Of a stretch of 64,000 nucleotides of DNA, positions 53,195-61,853 are shown piece by piece. This stretch comes from Asticcacaulis sp. GTDB taxonomy: Bacteria; Pseudomonadota; Alphaproteobacteria; Caulobacterales; Caulobacteraceae. The position numbers and the translations under genes were made by a program. The notes beneath the pieces were generated by a model that ran no database searches, was not told where the DNA came from, and worked only from the letters and a program-made list of their open reading frames with translations. Every line of letters begins with the position of its first letter. Within the stretch, counting starts at the first letter, position 1. The DNA lies in contig JANQAC010000001.1 in assembly GCA_024707255.1 (NCBI GenBank), positions 1,054,001 through 1,118,000 of the forward strand, given 5' to 3'.

Positions 53195-54217
53195 CCTTTC
53201 CCTCCGCAGGATTCACGGATCACCAGTTGCGTCGGGATGCGCGTCATCTCGACCGGCTCATTATCAATCAGCGCCGCCAGGGTATCGACCAGCACCCGCG
53301 CGGCGGTGGTGGTATCCTGGCGCACGGTCGAGAGCGTCGGGTTGATGCAGGTGCAGGCCCACAAGTCATCGAAGCCCATGACGGATACGTCCTTCGGCAC
53401 GTTCAGCCCTTGCTTTTGCAGGGACTGGATGGCGCCGATGGCCAGCAGGTCGGTCACGGCGAAGACGGCATCGAACGCCACGCCCTCATCGAGCAGGCGA
53501 TCGATCGCCGCTGCCCCTTCCTCGCGCGAGATAAAGCAGTCGATCGCCAGCCCGGGATCCGGCGTCAGGCCAGCCTCGGCATGAGCACGCTGATAGCCCT
53601 TGTAGCGCTCGAAAAATTCCGAATGCGCTTCGGACGCCTCACCGAGAAAGACAATGCGCTTACGCCCCAGCTTGATCAGGTGCGCCACCGCCTCGTGCGC
53701 GCCCTCCTCATTCTGCGATCCGATGAACAGGTTGGGCGTTTCCGGCATGACCGGCCCGAAGACCACCCATGGCTCACCGACCTTGGCCAGCACCGCCACC
53801 TTGCGCAGATAGGATCTCGAAATCGCGGTAGCCCAGGAAGATGATGCCGTCGGCACGGCGCGAAAAGCCGTAATCGGCGCCCCAGTCGGCATCGGCCTTT
53901 TGCAACGACATCAGCACGTCGACGCCCTTGGCATTGGCGTAGTCGAGGATTGAACCGATCAGCGGCAGGAAGAAGGGATTGATGCGGTTATCGGAATGGT
54001 CGAGGTCTTCGGATACCAGCACGGCGATGGTGTTGATCTTTTTCGAGCGCAGCTTCCGCGCATTGATATCGACCGTATAGTTGAGCTGCGCAGCCGCATC
54101 GAAGACGCGCTGGCGCACCGCCTCGCTGACCGACGACGCACCGGAAAGCGCCCGTGATACGGTGGCCTGGGAGACGCCGGCAAGCGCCGCGATATCGAAG
54201 GAGGTGGGGCGTTTCAT
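53191..54217 (-). pseudogene. LacI family transcriptional regulator, frame broken by one indel
   Basis: ATG at 54217. The N-terminal helix-turn-helix is TSFDIAALAGVSQATVSRAL (about 5-24) with the hinge helix INARKLRSKK. The first frame fails near 53813 (one extra base after FE), and the periplasmic-binding-type domain continues in the next frame (YLRKVAVLAKVGEPWVVFG to VIRESCGG). Corrected, it has about 342 residues. VMGFDDLWAC is the usual C-terminal landmark. It probably controls sugar genes, perhaps the adjacent glk. Sequence error is the simplest cause. Confidence 0.85.
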
Positions 54218-54263
54218 CGTGATCTTTGTTGTGGTTGTTCAGATGATTACATCTCGTGTGGAA

Positions 54264-55160
54264 TTAGTCCAGATAATCGCGCATGATCTCGCTCACCCAG
54301 TCCATGAAGGCGCGGATCCGGCGAGCCTGATGACGGCGGCGGGGATAGACCATGGCGACCGGCAAGGGTTCAGCCTCATATTGCCGCAGAATTTCCACCA
54401 GCCGGCCCTCCGCCACATGCTGGCGATTGCCGGTGCGCGGGGATTGCAGGATGCCCAGCCCCGCCAGGGCGGCGGCACTGAAGGCTTCGGTGTTGTTGAC
54501 CGTGATGCGCCCCGGCATATCCACGACCCTATACTCATCGCCATCGCGGTATTCGAAACCGAATGGCCGGCTGCCGAGCGTCAGGGCATAGTGGATCAGG
54601 TGGTGGCTTTTCAGGTCTTCCAGCGTCTTCGGTTCGCCGTGCCGCGCCAGATAGACCGGGCTGGCATAGTTTCCCATGTGCATCAGGCCAAGCGGTCGCG
54701 TCATCAGAGCGGAATCGGCCTGCGCCCCGACGCGGATCACACAATCGAAGCCCTCCGCCACCACATCGACCCGCCGATCCGTGCAGGACAGTTCAATCTC
54801 CAGTCCCGGATGACGATCGAGGAATGCCGGCAGGCGCGGCACCAGGAAATTGCGCGCCAGGCTGACCGGCATATCGACGCGCAGGGCGCCGGTCAGTTCG
54901 CGCGTCTGCGAGAACATCGACTCCAGTTCGTCGAGTTCCGCCAGCACCTCGCGGCAGCGTTCGTAATAGGCTTGCCCGTCATGGGTTAGCTGCACCTTGC
55001 GCGTGGTGCGGTATAGGAGCTGAACCTTGAGATGGGCTTCCAACTGGCTGACGGCCTGCGAAGCGCTCGATTTCGGCAGGCCCAGCGACAGCGCCGCCGC
55101 CGTGAAGCTTTGCAGCTCCGCGACCCGGACAAACAGGGACATGGCCTCAACGCGATTCAT
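54264..55160 (-). CDS. LysR family transcriptional regulator
   Basis: 298 residues from the ATG at 55160; the frame runs further back but the start MNRVEAMSLFVRVAE is canonical. The helix-turn-helix is GSFT-type LQSFTAAALSLGLPKSSASQ and VSQLEAHLKVQLLYRTTR. The C-terminal inducer domain follows (VSLARNFLVPRLPAFL). It belongs to the large CrgA/DhcR-like group. It faces a divergent SDR gene 96 bp away, its likely target, with a candidate binding site in the gap. Confidence 0.92.
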   Translation of the reverse strand: MNRVEAMSLFVRVAELQSFTAAALSLGLPKSSASQAVSQLEAHLKVQLLYRTTRKVQLTHDGQAYYERCREVLAELDELESMFSQTRELTGALRVDMPVSLARNFLVPRLPAFLDRHPGLEIELSCTDRRVDVVAEGFDCVIRVGAQADSALMTRPLGLMHMGNYASPVYLARHGEPKTLEDLKSHHLIHYALTLGSRPFGFEYRDGDEYRVVDMPGRITVNNTEAFSAAALAGLGILQSPRTGNRQHVAEGRLVEILRQYEAEPLPVAMVYPRRRHQARRIRAFMDWVSEIMRDYLD

Positions 55161-55179
55161 TGTTCCAATTTTCCGAACA
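55161..55179. promoter_or_regulatory. Candidate LysR-binding inverted repeat
   Basis: TGTTC-N9-GAACA immediately before the LysR start codon in the 96-bp LysR/SDR divergent region. The spacing differs from the classic T-N11-A form by few bases. The rest of the gap holds the SDR ribosome site AAAGGAGAC. Confidence 0.4.
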
Positions 55180-55256
55180 GTGATGTCTGATATGGCAAAT
55201 TTATCATCGAGATGAAAAACAGTAAACCTTGACCGCCCACTCAAAGGAGACTTTCC

Positions 55257-56015
55257 ATGACCAACAAAATAGCTCTTATCACCGGCGGCAGCCGTGGACT
55301 CGGCCGCAACATGGCCCATCACCTCGCCGCCAAAGGCACCGACATCCTTTTCACCTACCGTGAGCGCAGGGACGAGGCCGACAGCCTGATTGAGGAACTG
55401 AAGCTGATGGGCCGCAAGGCCGTGGCCCTGCCACTCGACACGGGCGTTTCGGGCAGCTTTCCGGCCTTCGCCGCGCAGGTAAAGGACGCGCTGAAGACTA
55501 ACTGGGGCCATAACGATTTCGATTTCCTGATCAATAATGCCGGCATGGCGCTCTATGCGCCTTTCGCCGAGGTCACGGAGGCGCAGTTCGACGGCATCAT
55601 CAATGTCCACTTCAAGGGCGTTGTCTTCCTGACCCAAGCCCTGCTGCCGCTAATCAAGGACGGCGGCCGCATCCTCAACCTGTCATCGGGCCTGGCGCGA
55701 TTCAGCTATCCGGGTTCAAGCATTTACGGCGCCACCAAGGCCGCCATCGATGCCCTGACGCGCTACATGGCGCTGGAACTGGGTCCGCGCCGCATCACGG
55801 TCAATGCGATCGCGCCGGGGGCGATCGAGACTGATTTCGGCGGCGGCCGCGTGCGCGACAATGCCGATATCAACGCCGCCATCGCCAAGCAGACCCCGCT
55901 CGGCCGCGTCGGCCTGCCGGACGATATCGGTGGCGCGGTGGCACTGCTGCTGTCGGACGAAGCCGGGTGGATCAATGGCCAGCGTATCGAGGTATCAGGC
56001 GGGATCCACGCCTAG
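55257..56015 (+). CDS. Short-chain dehydrogenase/reductase (SDR)
   Basis: 252 residues. The NAD(P) loop is TGGSRGLGRN (about 9-18), NNAGMALYAPF holds the conserved Asn, and the active site is Ser in LNLSSGLARF with YGATK (Tyr and Lys). PGAIETDFGGG and WINGQRIEVSGG close the fold. It is a classical SDR that reduces a ketone or oxidises an alcohol; the substrate is unknown. The start follows AAAGGAGACTTTCC. The stop overlaps the rimM stop (convergent). Confidence 0.92.
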   Translation: MTNKIALITGGSRGLGRNMAHHLAAKGTDILFTYRERRDEADSLIEELKLMGRKAVALPLDTGVSGSFPAFAAQVKDALKTNWGHNDFDFLINNAGMALYAPFAEVTEAQFDGIINVHFKGVVFLTQALLPLIKDGGRILNLSSGLARFSYPGSSIYGATKAAIDALTRYMALELGPRRITVNAIAPGAIETDFGGGRVRDNADINAAIAKQTPLGRVGLPDDIGGAVALLLSDEAGWINGQRIEVSGGIHA

Positions 56016-56512
56016 ATGCCAGTGAGGTCGACCACGATGCGCTTAGCTTCGAGGTCGATCTCCGGCACGTTTTCGTCGGTGAAGAGCAGGTAGAAGCTCG
56101 GCCCTTCCAGCGGCTTGATATCGAGCAGGTCGCCGGCGCCGAAATTATCGACATTCATCACCCGCCCGACCTCGGCGCCAGAGGCGTCATAGGCCTTCAT
56201 GCCAATCAGGTCGGTGATGTAGTATTCGCCGTCTTCCACTTCAGGCAGGTCGGCGCGATCGATGTAGAGTTTCAGCCCCTTGATTTTATCGGCGGCGGTG
56301 CGATCAGGCACGTCCTCGGCCCTCACCACCAGCGTGCCCTTGTGCTCGCGTGCCTTGGTAATGACCAGGGCCGGTTCGCCCTTGTCGTTCAGCAGGGGGC
56401 TGTATTCCAGCACGCTGTAAGGATCTTCCATAAAGCTCAGCAGCTTGAATTCGCCCTGAAGGCCGACGGCAGCGCTCACCTGCGCGACAAAGATCAGATC
56501 GGGTTTGGTCAT
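56012..56512 (-). CDS. rimM: Ribosome maturation factor
   Basis: 166 residues. An N-terminal VSAAVGLQGEFKLLSF (beta-barrel) and a PRC-barrel C-terminal half with DGEYYITDLIGMKAY and LLDIKP are standard. RimM helps mature the 30S head. It is the third gene of ffh-rpsP-rimM here. The usual next gene, trmD, is 27 kb away at 28691. Confidence 0.94.
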   Translation of the reverse strand: MTKPDLIFVAQVSAAVGLQGEFKLLSFMEDPYSVLEYSPLLNDKGEPALVITKAREHKGTLVVRAEDVPDRTAADKIKGLKLYIDRADLPEVEDGEYYITDLIGMKAYDASGAEVGRVMNVDNFGAGDLLDIKPLEGPSFYLLFTDENVPEIDLEAKRIVVDLTGI

Positions 56513-56530
56513 AAGGCGTTCCTATACAGA

Positions 56531-56562
56531 AAAAGGGCCGGGAGGCAAATCCCGGCCCTTTT
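56531..56562 (-). terminator. Terminator or attenuator between rpsP and rimM
   Basis: A 13-bp perfect stem (AAAAGGGCCGGGA and complement) with a 6-base loop ends in T-run on both strands. Lying inside the operon, it probably lowers rimM expression relative to rpsP. Confidence 0.8.
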
Positions 56563-56583
56563 CCAATTCCAGATAGCGGACGC

Positions 56584-57033
56584 TTATTCCGAAGCGGGCG
56601 CTTCTTCTTCGGCAGACGGGGCTTCTTCAGCCGGAGCGGCGGCAGCGGCGGCCTTGGCTTCTTCAGCCTCGGCCTTGGCGGCGGCTTCGGCGTCCAGGCG
56701 GTCCTGTTCGCGCTGGGCGCGTTCAGCCAGACGCTCCTGAGCCTTCTTGCCCGGCTGGCCCTTGTTCGGGTTGTTGCCGTGCTCCCACTTCACCAGGCCC
56801 TCTTGCGACAGGAAGCGCGCGACGCGGTCGGTCGGCTGGGCGCCCTTCTTGAGCCACTCGGCGATACGCTCGACCTTCAGGGTCACGCGCTGCGCGTCCT
56901 TCGGCAGCATCGGGTTATAGGTGCCCACCTTTTCGATGAACTTACCGTCGCGCGGGGCGGCGGCGTCAGCGATGACGATGGTGTAGTAGGGGCGCTTCTT
57001 GGAGCCACCGCGGGACAGACGAATCTTAAGCAT
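56584..57033 (-). CDS. rpsP: 30S ribosomal protein S16
   Basis: 149 residues; the S16 core (about 1-85) has [20 protein letters not shown] and GTYNPM. An extra 60-residue tail of Ala, Glu and Lys ([19 protein letters not shown]) is typical of alphaproteobacteria and much longer than in E. coli (82 residues). It is preceded by ffh and followed by the attenuator and rimM. Confidence 0.97.
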   Translation of the reverse strand: MLKIRLSRGGSKKRPYYTIVIADAAAPRDGKFIEKVGTYNPMLPKDAQRVTLKVERIAEWLKKGAQPTDRVARFLSQEGLVKWEHGNNPNKGQPGKKAQERLAERAQREQDRLDAEAAAKAEAEEAKAAAAAAPAEEAPSAEEEAPASE

Positions 57034-57057
57034 TTCAGTATCCTAAAGTTAAACAGG

Positions 57058-58645
57058 TTATTTCTTGGTTGGGTCGAATGGCTTTGCACCGGGGAGACCC
57101 GGCAGGCCGCCAAACAGGCCCGATGGTGGAGTGGCGCCGGGGAGTTTCCCACCGCCCAAAGCTTTCAGTTTATCGAGATCGAGGGCGGGATTGAGCCCTT
57201 CCAGCGGATTGCCGCCGGGCCCAGCCTGCGTATTGACGCCCATCTTCTTGGCGATATCGGCCATGTTGGCCCCAGAACTACCCATGCCGCCGCCACCCAT
57301 TCCAAACATTTTGGCCATCTGCCCCATGGCGCCTCGGCCATTGGAGCGCGACATCATCTTGAAGGTATCGGCCATCTGGCGGTGCTGCTTGAGCAGGCGG
57401 TTGATTTCGGCGACATCGACGCCGGCGCCGGCCGCGATGCGGCGCTTGCGCGAGGCATTGAGCAGGTCCGGCTTCTTGCGCTCCAGCTTGGTCATCGAGG
57501 AAATGATGGCCACCTGGCGGTCGAAAATCTTGTCCGAGAAGTTGGATTCCTCGATCTGCTTCTTGACCTTCTGCACGCCGGGCAACATGCCCATTATGCC
57601 GGTCATGCCGCCCATCTTCTTCATCTGCTGGAGCTGGGCGGAGAGGTCATCGAGGTCGAACTGGCCCTTGGCCATCTTGCGCGCCATGGCCTCGGCCTTG
57701 GAAGCGTCCAGCTCCTGCGCGGCCTTTTCAACGAGGGCGACGATATCGCCCTCGGCCAAGGATGCGGCCGGCGATGCGGCGGGCATCGAAGACATCGAGC
57801 GCCTCGACCTTTTCACCGGCGCCGAGATACTTGATCGGCAGGCCGGTGACGGCGCGCATCGATAGCATGGCGCCGCCGCGGCCATCGCCATCGGCGCGGG
57901 TCAGGATCAGGCCGGTCAGCGGCAGGCGCTCGTGAAAGGCGGTAGCCGTGCGTACGGCATCCTGGCCGGTGAGGCTGTCGGCGACGAGGAAGGTTTCGGT
58001 CGGGTTCGAGATTTTGGCGATCTCGGCGGCCTCGGCCATCAGGGCTTCATCGAGCGTGGTGCGGCCGGCGGTATCGAGGATCAGGACGTCATAGCCCTGG
58101 AGCTTGGCCGATTGCAGGGCGCGGCGCGTGATTTCAGCCGGGCTCTGGCCGGCCACGATCGGCAGCACATCGACCCCGGTCTGCTCGCCCAGCAGTTTAA
58201 GCTGCTCCATGGCGGCCGGACGGCGCGTATCGAGCGAGGCCATCATGACCTTCTTGCGATCGAACTTCGTCAGGCGCAGAGCCAGCTTGGCCGAGGTCGT
58301 CGTTTTACCCGAACCTTGCAGACCAGCCATCAGGATGACGACCGGCGGCACGGCATTGAGATTGACCGGCACCGGCTCCTCACCGCCCAGCATGTCGATC
58401 AGGCCGTCATAAACGATCTTGACCACCTGGTCAGCCGGCTTGACCGCTTTGATGATGGCTTCGCCGGTGGCCAGTTCCTTGGCGCGCGTCATGAACTGGC
58501 GGACGACCGGCAGGGCGACATCGGCTTCTAGCAGGGCGATGCGCACTTCGCGCAGCGCTTCGTCGACGTCCTTTTCCGAAAGGACGCCGCGGCCGCTGAG
58601 GCGGTCAAACAAACCGGAAAGACGGTCGTTCAAGCTGTCGAACAT
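57058..58645 (-). pseudogene. ffh: Signal recognition particle protein Ffh, frame broken by one indel
   Basis: ATG at 58645. The N domain and the GTPase domain are clear: LQGSGKTTTSAKLA, DTRRPAA, ILDTAGR, and TRADGDGRGG. Near 57752-57765 the frame shifts (AGRIL then the M domain frame EGDIVALVEKAAQEL) and the methionine-rich M domain continues to 57058. Corrected, it is about 520 residues. Ffh targets membrane proteins co-translationally and is essential, so a true null is not expected; this is the strongest sign of sequence error in the window. First gene of ffh-rpsP-rimM. Confidence 0.9.
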
Positions 58646-58696
58646 TGCCAAAAACCTTTAATCTGGAGCCGTGCGTTCCCTGAACTTTACGCAAAA

Positions 58697-58732
58697 ACAA
58701 AATCCCCGAGGGCGCCACGCGCTGTCGGGGAG
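58697..58732 (-). terminator. Terminator-like hairpin upstream of ffh
   Basis: On the minus strand, a 7-bp stem (TCCCCGA/TCGGGGA) with a 15-base GC-rich loop is followed by TTTTGTTTTT. It lies ahead of the ffh start and could end a transcript entering from the right or act as an ffh leader. The 58733-58869 stretch has no gene or known RNA (no SRP RNA consensus). Confidence 0.5.
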
Positions 58733-58869
58733 CCTTCCCAATCCCCCGTTCGATCCGTGTCGAAGCTTGTATTGGCAAAGGGTTTTTGCATGAAGCGCAA
58801 GTCTTGCGCGGATGTGGCGGTGTCTTTGACGGATAACCAGGCCGGAGTCAAGTCCAGCCTTTCGCCGGT

Positions 58870-58901
58870 AGTGACTCAGTTTGATTTGACCCCGTTGCTG
58901 G
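58870..58901 (-). repeat. Left copy of a 32-bp inverted repeat flanking the accessory patch
   Basis: Read on the minus strand it is nearly identical (about 29-30 of 32 bases) to 61781-61812 on the plus strand; the shared core ends in CAAATCAAACTGAGTCACT. The two copies face opposite ways and enclose 58902-61780. Confidence 0.75.
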
Positions 58902-58977
58902 AACCAGCCCGCTACTGAAAATGCGCCTCGTAACATGCGTCACCCGTACATTTCGGATGACGGAAAGCGAGGCTAAA

Positions 58978-59154
58978 ATGGTCGAAGAAAATCTGATTTT
59001 AAAATTCACGGTCCACAATAAGGCATACTGGATTATGCCTGAGGAGCGTTCATGTGGCAACCGACGCTATGAAGGTTATATCGACGGTGTGTATGTGGTC
59101 ACAGAACCGACAAGGCATGAAGTATGTCGAAGCCTACTTACTCTGGCGAGCTGA
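58978..59154 (+). CDS. Small hypothetical protein, left paralogue
   Basis: 58 residues from the ATG at 58978, with GCGAGG at suitable spacing. It shares the pattern EN-[LI]-I, PE..S, Y-x-G-x-IDG, V-T and a C-terminal LL with the protein at 61544-61732. The two genes point toward each other from inside the inverted repeat copies. No family recognised; a toxin, antitoxin or structural role is open. Confidence 0.45.
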   Translation: MVEENLILKFTVHNKAYWIMPEERSCGNRRYEGYIDGVYVVTEPTRHEVCRSLLTLAS

Positions 59155-59169
59155 ATTTATTGGCGAATG

Positions 59170-60060
59170 TTACCGAATTCGCCTTTGCGGTTGAGGACGG
59201 GACGACCTGCGTGCCGGGTCTCTATAGCTGAGCGTATTATAGTCCGAAAAGCAGACCTTGCATTTCTCTGCCATTCCTGGTGCCTTTTCTTCTGCCAGCG
59301 CTAAAGCATCACCGACTGTTTCACAAAGCCAGAATTGGCCGGATTGCTTAGAGGAACCTGAGCCATGGCGCGCATTCTTGCAACTCGAATGATGGACCTT
59401 GGCGTAGTCACCATCACGGCTCAGATACACAAAATACGACGGTTCAATTACCATTTGAGCTTCCGTACATGTGGGCTCGATCGACTGTTCATCGGTCGGC
59501 AGCTTAGCGGCTATCCGTTTTTCAGCCGTATAGGCATCGATGAGATCGAGAAAGTGCTCCCACTCCCACCGCGTGTCGTCAATCCCCGCTGCAATGGCGG
59601 GTGTTGTCCCGAGAGTTTTGTGAATACGGCAAAAGTTGTAATGAAAGACGTATAGGGCGATTGTTCGTTTTAGGTTGGTCAGGTTCTTGGAGTAACCTGT
59701 GGTCTTTCTGACCATGCGGCGAAGATTCTGGCGCAATTTTTGAAAAAAGCTTTCAATATGATTTGTCGTGGCGAACGCAAGGTCGGGATTTCCAACAACA
59801 ACTTCGGCAGCAAAATATTCAGCACTTTCTGCGCGGCTTTTTTTCTTTTGATGACGATGCTGCTTGTCCCCCAACTCCTCTCGAAGGCGCTCCTCTTCTG
59901 CGTCTTGTTTTTAACTGTCGCATAATCAATATTCGCGCCAAAACTATTTTCAATTGGTCTCCGATAGGAGGCCAAGCTGTCTGTTGTAAGCTGAAACCGA
60001 CCACTAATTCTCTCAGCCAATCCCTCAATAAAGACTTGCCCGTCGGCGTATGTTCGCGCG
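59170..60060 (-). pseudogene. IS1-like transposase remnant with Cys/His tail
   Basis: It lacks its N-terminus. The residues GLAERISGRFQLTTDSLASY (about 60020 down) start the fragment; a run of five C at 59868-59872 breaks the frame, and GNPDLAFATTNHIESFF, LYVFHYNFCRIHKTL and TPAIAAGIDD follow in the next frame to 59170. The order and wording match IS1-family DDE transposases. The last 100 residues add an unusual domain with HHSSC and CKVCF, probably metal-binding. The 5' end is fused to a helicase fragment, and no inverted terminal repeats of its own were found. Confidence 0.7.
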
Positions 60061-61165
60061 CTACCCCTCCGTGAATATCGTCGCCCACACGATCGGCACG
60101 GTTCATTTCATTGCGAACGTAGTTGGTGACAGCCGTATATAACGCAGCTTCTTGAGGTGAAAATTCAAAGGTCGCTGTATAGGCCCTGCGTTCAGGAAAC
60201 AAAGGCGTGCCATCAAAGCGATACAACTCTTCCTTCGTGAGCCTTCGCATCATGTCGCTGACATCTGCTTTGTGAACGCCCTCGCGTGGCTTACCCTCAA
60301 ACCGGTCACTATCGAGAAGTCCCATGAATAATTGGAAGTCGGCCTCTTTGCCATTGTGTGGCGTAGCCGACATCAACAACAAGTTACGAGTTTTGGCGCC
60401 CAGCAGCTTACCTAACCTGTGTCTTTGGGTTTCCTTGACCTCATTGCCAAAGTACGAGGCAGACATGCGGTGCGCTTCGTCACAAATGACGAGGTCCCAT
60501 TCAGGACCGGCTTCGAGCTTGGCCTTTAATTCATCCGATCGCGCTGCCATATCCAGGCGCATTATGAGGCGCCCGTGATCAACAAAGGGGTTGCCGGTCA
60601 ACGATGCCTCGATCTGGTCACGCGTAACTATTCTGAAGTCGAGCCCGAATTTCTCCTTAAGTTCGTCCTGCCATTGCTCAACAAGCGATCCAGGCGCGAC
60701 AATCAAACAACGTTCCAAGTCCCCCCGAATGATCAATTCCTTGATCAGCAGGCCAGCCATAACCGTCTTGCCTGCGCCGGGGTCGTCAGCCAGTAAAAAT
60801 CTGAGCGGCTGGCGTGGAAGCATTTCGCCATATACGGCTGTGATTTGGTGGGGAAGCGCCTCGATAGTTGACGCGTGCACTGCAAGGTACGGATCAAAAA
60901 GATAGGCCAATCGAATTCGAAGTGCCTCTGATGCAAGCCTCAGTAGATCGCCGTCACCTAGAAAACCAAACGCTCGTCCGGTATCAGCCAGCTCTAGACT
61001 CAGCTCATCGGTTCGGAAGACAATGCGCTGATCCACTCGCCCATTGACGCGAAATACGACGTCCACTGCTTGGTCCCCGAACCAATTAGCGCTCACAATC
61101 TCGACGGGTTCAACGCCGGATATTCCACGAACTCTCGTGCCTGGCTTGAGCTCTTCTAGTTGCAT
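60061..61165 (-). pseudogene. Truncated SNF2-type helicase, DISARM DrmD-like
   Basis: The ATG at 61165 follows GGGAGGCG. About 360 residues are preserved: MQLEELKPGTRVRGISG, LAYLFDPYLAVHASTIEALP, Walker A in LLADDPGAGKTVMAGLL, DEAHRMSA (motif II), and LMSATPHNG (motif III). The next part should be the second RecA domain and a long C-terminal region of about 600-700 residues, but the frame goes into transposase sequence at about 60060-60085. The N-terminal wording matches the DISARM helicase DrmD and its relatives; the exact subfamily is uncertain. No drmMI, drmA, drmB or drmC genes are present. Confidence 0.72.
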
Positions 61166-61300
61166 TGAGTTATACGCCTCCCAAGAAATTCATAGCATTG
61201 CTTCAACCCTGGCGGCAACCAAAGGGAGAAATTTCTTATTCTTGAGAAGATAAAGAAGCTGATTTGGCAGAAACCAACGTGAACGATATGAAATCGCCTT

Positions 61301-61468
61301 TTATTTGCGCTTTAGTGCCATGTCCTTAGCCAATGCGAGAATTTTCGCTCTTGAAGGCTGTGAAGAAGTCTCTGGGTAACGTTGGAAGTCTGCCCACAGA
61401 ATGTTTGCATTGCCAGAAATTGCTCTAAGAGCCGTTAGGGTTGATTTTCTGGTGGACTGCGCTGGCAT
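61301..61468 (-). CDS. Small hypothetical protein upstream of the helicase
   Basis: 55 residues (MPAQSTRKSTLTALRAISG start, ALAKDMALKRK end), basic and helical. The ATG at 61468 follows AGAGGT at good spacing, and TATAAT is read on the minus strand at 61489-61494. It lies 135 bp before the helicase start and could be the first gene of that transcript. No family recognised. Confidence 0.4.
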   Translation of the reverse strand: MPAQSTRKSTLTALRAISGNANILWADFQRYPETSSQPSRAKILALAKDMALKRK

Positions 61469-61503
61469 AATAGTGACCTCTATGGCTGATTATAACCCAG
61501 TTT

Positions 61504-61528
61504 AAAAAAATGTCCTGACCATTTTTTT
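61504..61528. promoter_or_regulatory. AT-rich hairpin AAAAAAATG...CATTTTTTT
   Basis: Two 9-base arms of A and T around TCCTGAC form a symmetrical hairpin with T-runs on both strands, so it could be a bidirectional terminator between the small gene at 61544 and the next at 61301, or an operator overlapping the TATAAT at 61489. Confidence 0.4.
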
Positions 61529-61543
61529 GTGTTTTTGAGACGA

Positions 61544-61732
61544 TCAGTCGAAGAATCGATGGCTCACACGCCTCAGAAGTGCATGGATCGTTTGTTCACG
61601 ACTGGGAGTTCTAACGCACCAGTTGCCGTCAATCGCACCAGCGTATTCTACTCGACCACTTACAGTCTCTGGTCGAATTTGAAAATTCTGCCAGGCAGCA
61701 GGGATAATGATATTTTCAGTCCTGTTAAACAT
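61544..61732 (-). CDS. Small hypothetical protein, right paralogue
   Basis: 62 residues from the ATG at 61732, with a good ribosome site (ACGGAG, 8 bases upstream). It shares ENIII, PE..S, YAGAIDG, V-T and HALL with the protein at 58978-59154, and lies in the opposite orientation just inside the right repeat. No known family. Confidence 0.5.
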   Translation of the reverse strand: MFNRTENIIIPAAWQNFQIRPETVSGRVEYAGAIDGNWCVRTPSREQTIHALLRRVSHRFFD

Positions 61733-61780
61733 GTGAAGTCTCCGTTAGTTACACGGATGACTTCTCGCAGAGCTAAGGCT

Positions 61781-61812
61781 CCAGCAACTGGGGCAAATCA
61801 AACTGAGTCACT
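61781..61812 (+). repeat. Right copy of the 32-bp inverted repeat
   Basis: Near-identical, inverted copy of 58870-58901. It lies 41 bp before the end of the third TBDR gene (61854) and marks the right edge of the accessory patch. Confidence 0.75.
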
Positions 61813-61853
61813 GCCCTTTCGCCAGGCCACCGCCCTGTCTTAGAACGTCTGCC

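Noticed and set aside
54264-55637. 457-residue version of the LysR protein
   Set aside because: The extra N-terminal part is opposite the SDR gene and lacks a ribosome site. The canonical LysR start is at 55160.
58652-58869. Possible SRP RNA (ffs) next to ffh
   Set aside because: The conserved GGAAG/AGCAG loop of the 4.5S RNA is not present on either strand. Only a terminator-like hairpin is seen.
58658-58936. 92-residue minus-strand frame upstream of ffh
   Set aside because: It is Arg/His-rich with no ribosome site and overlaps a hairpin and the left repeat.
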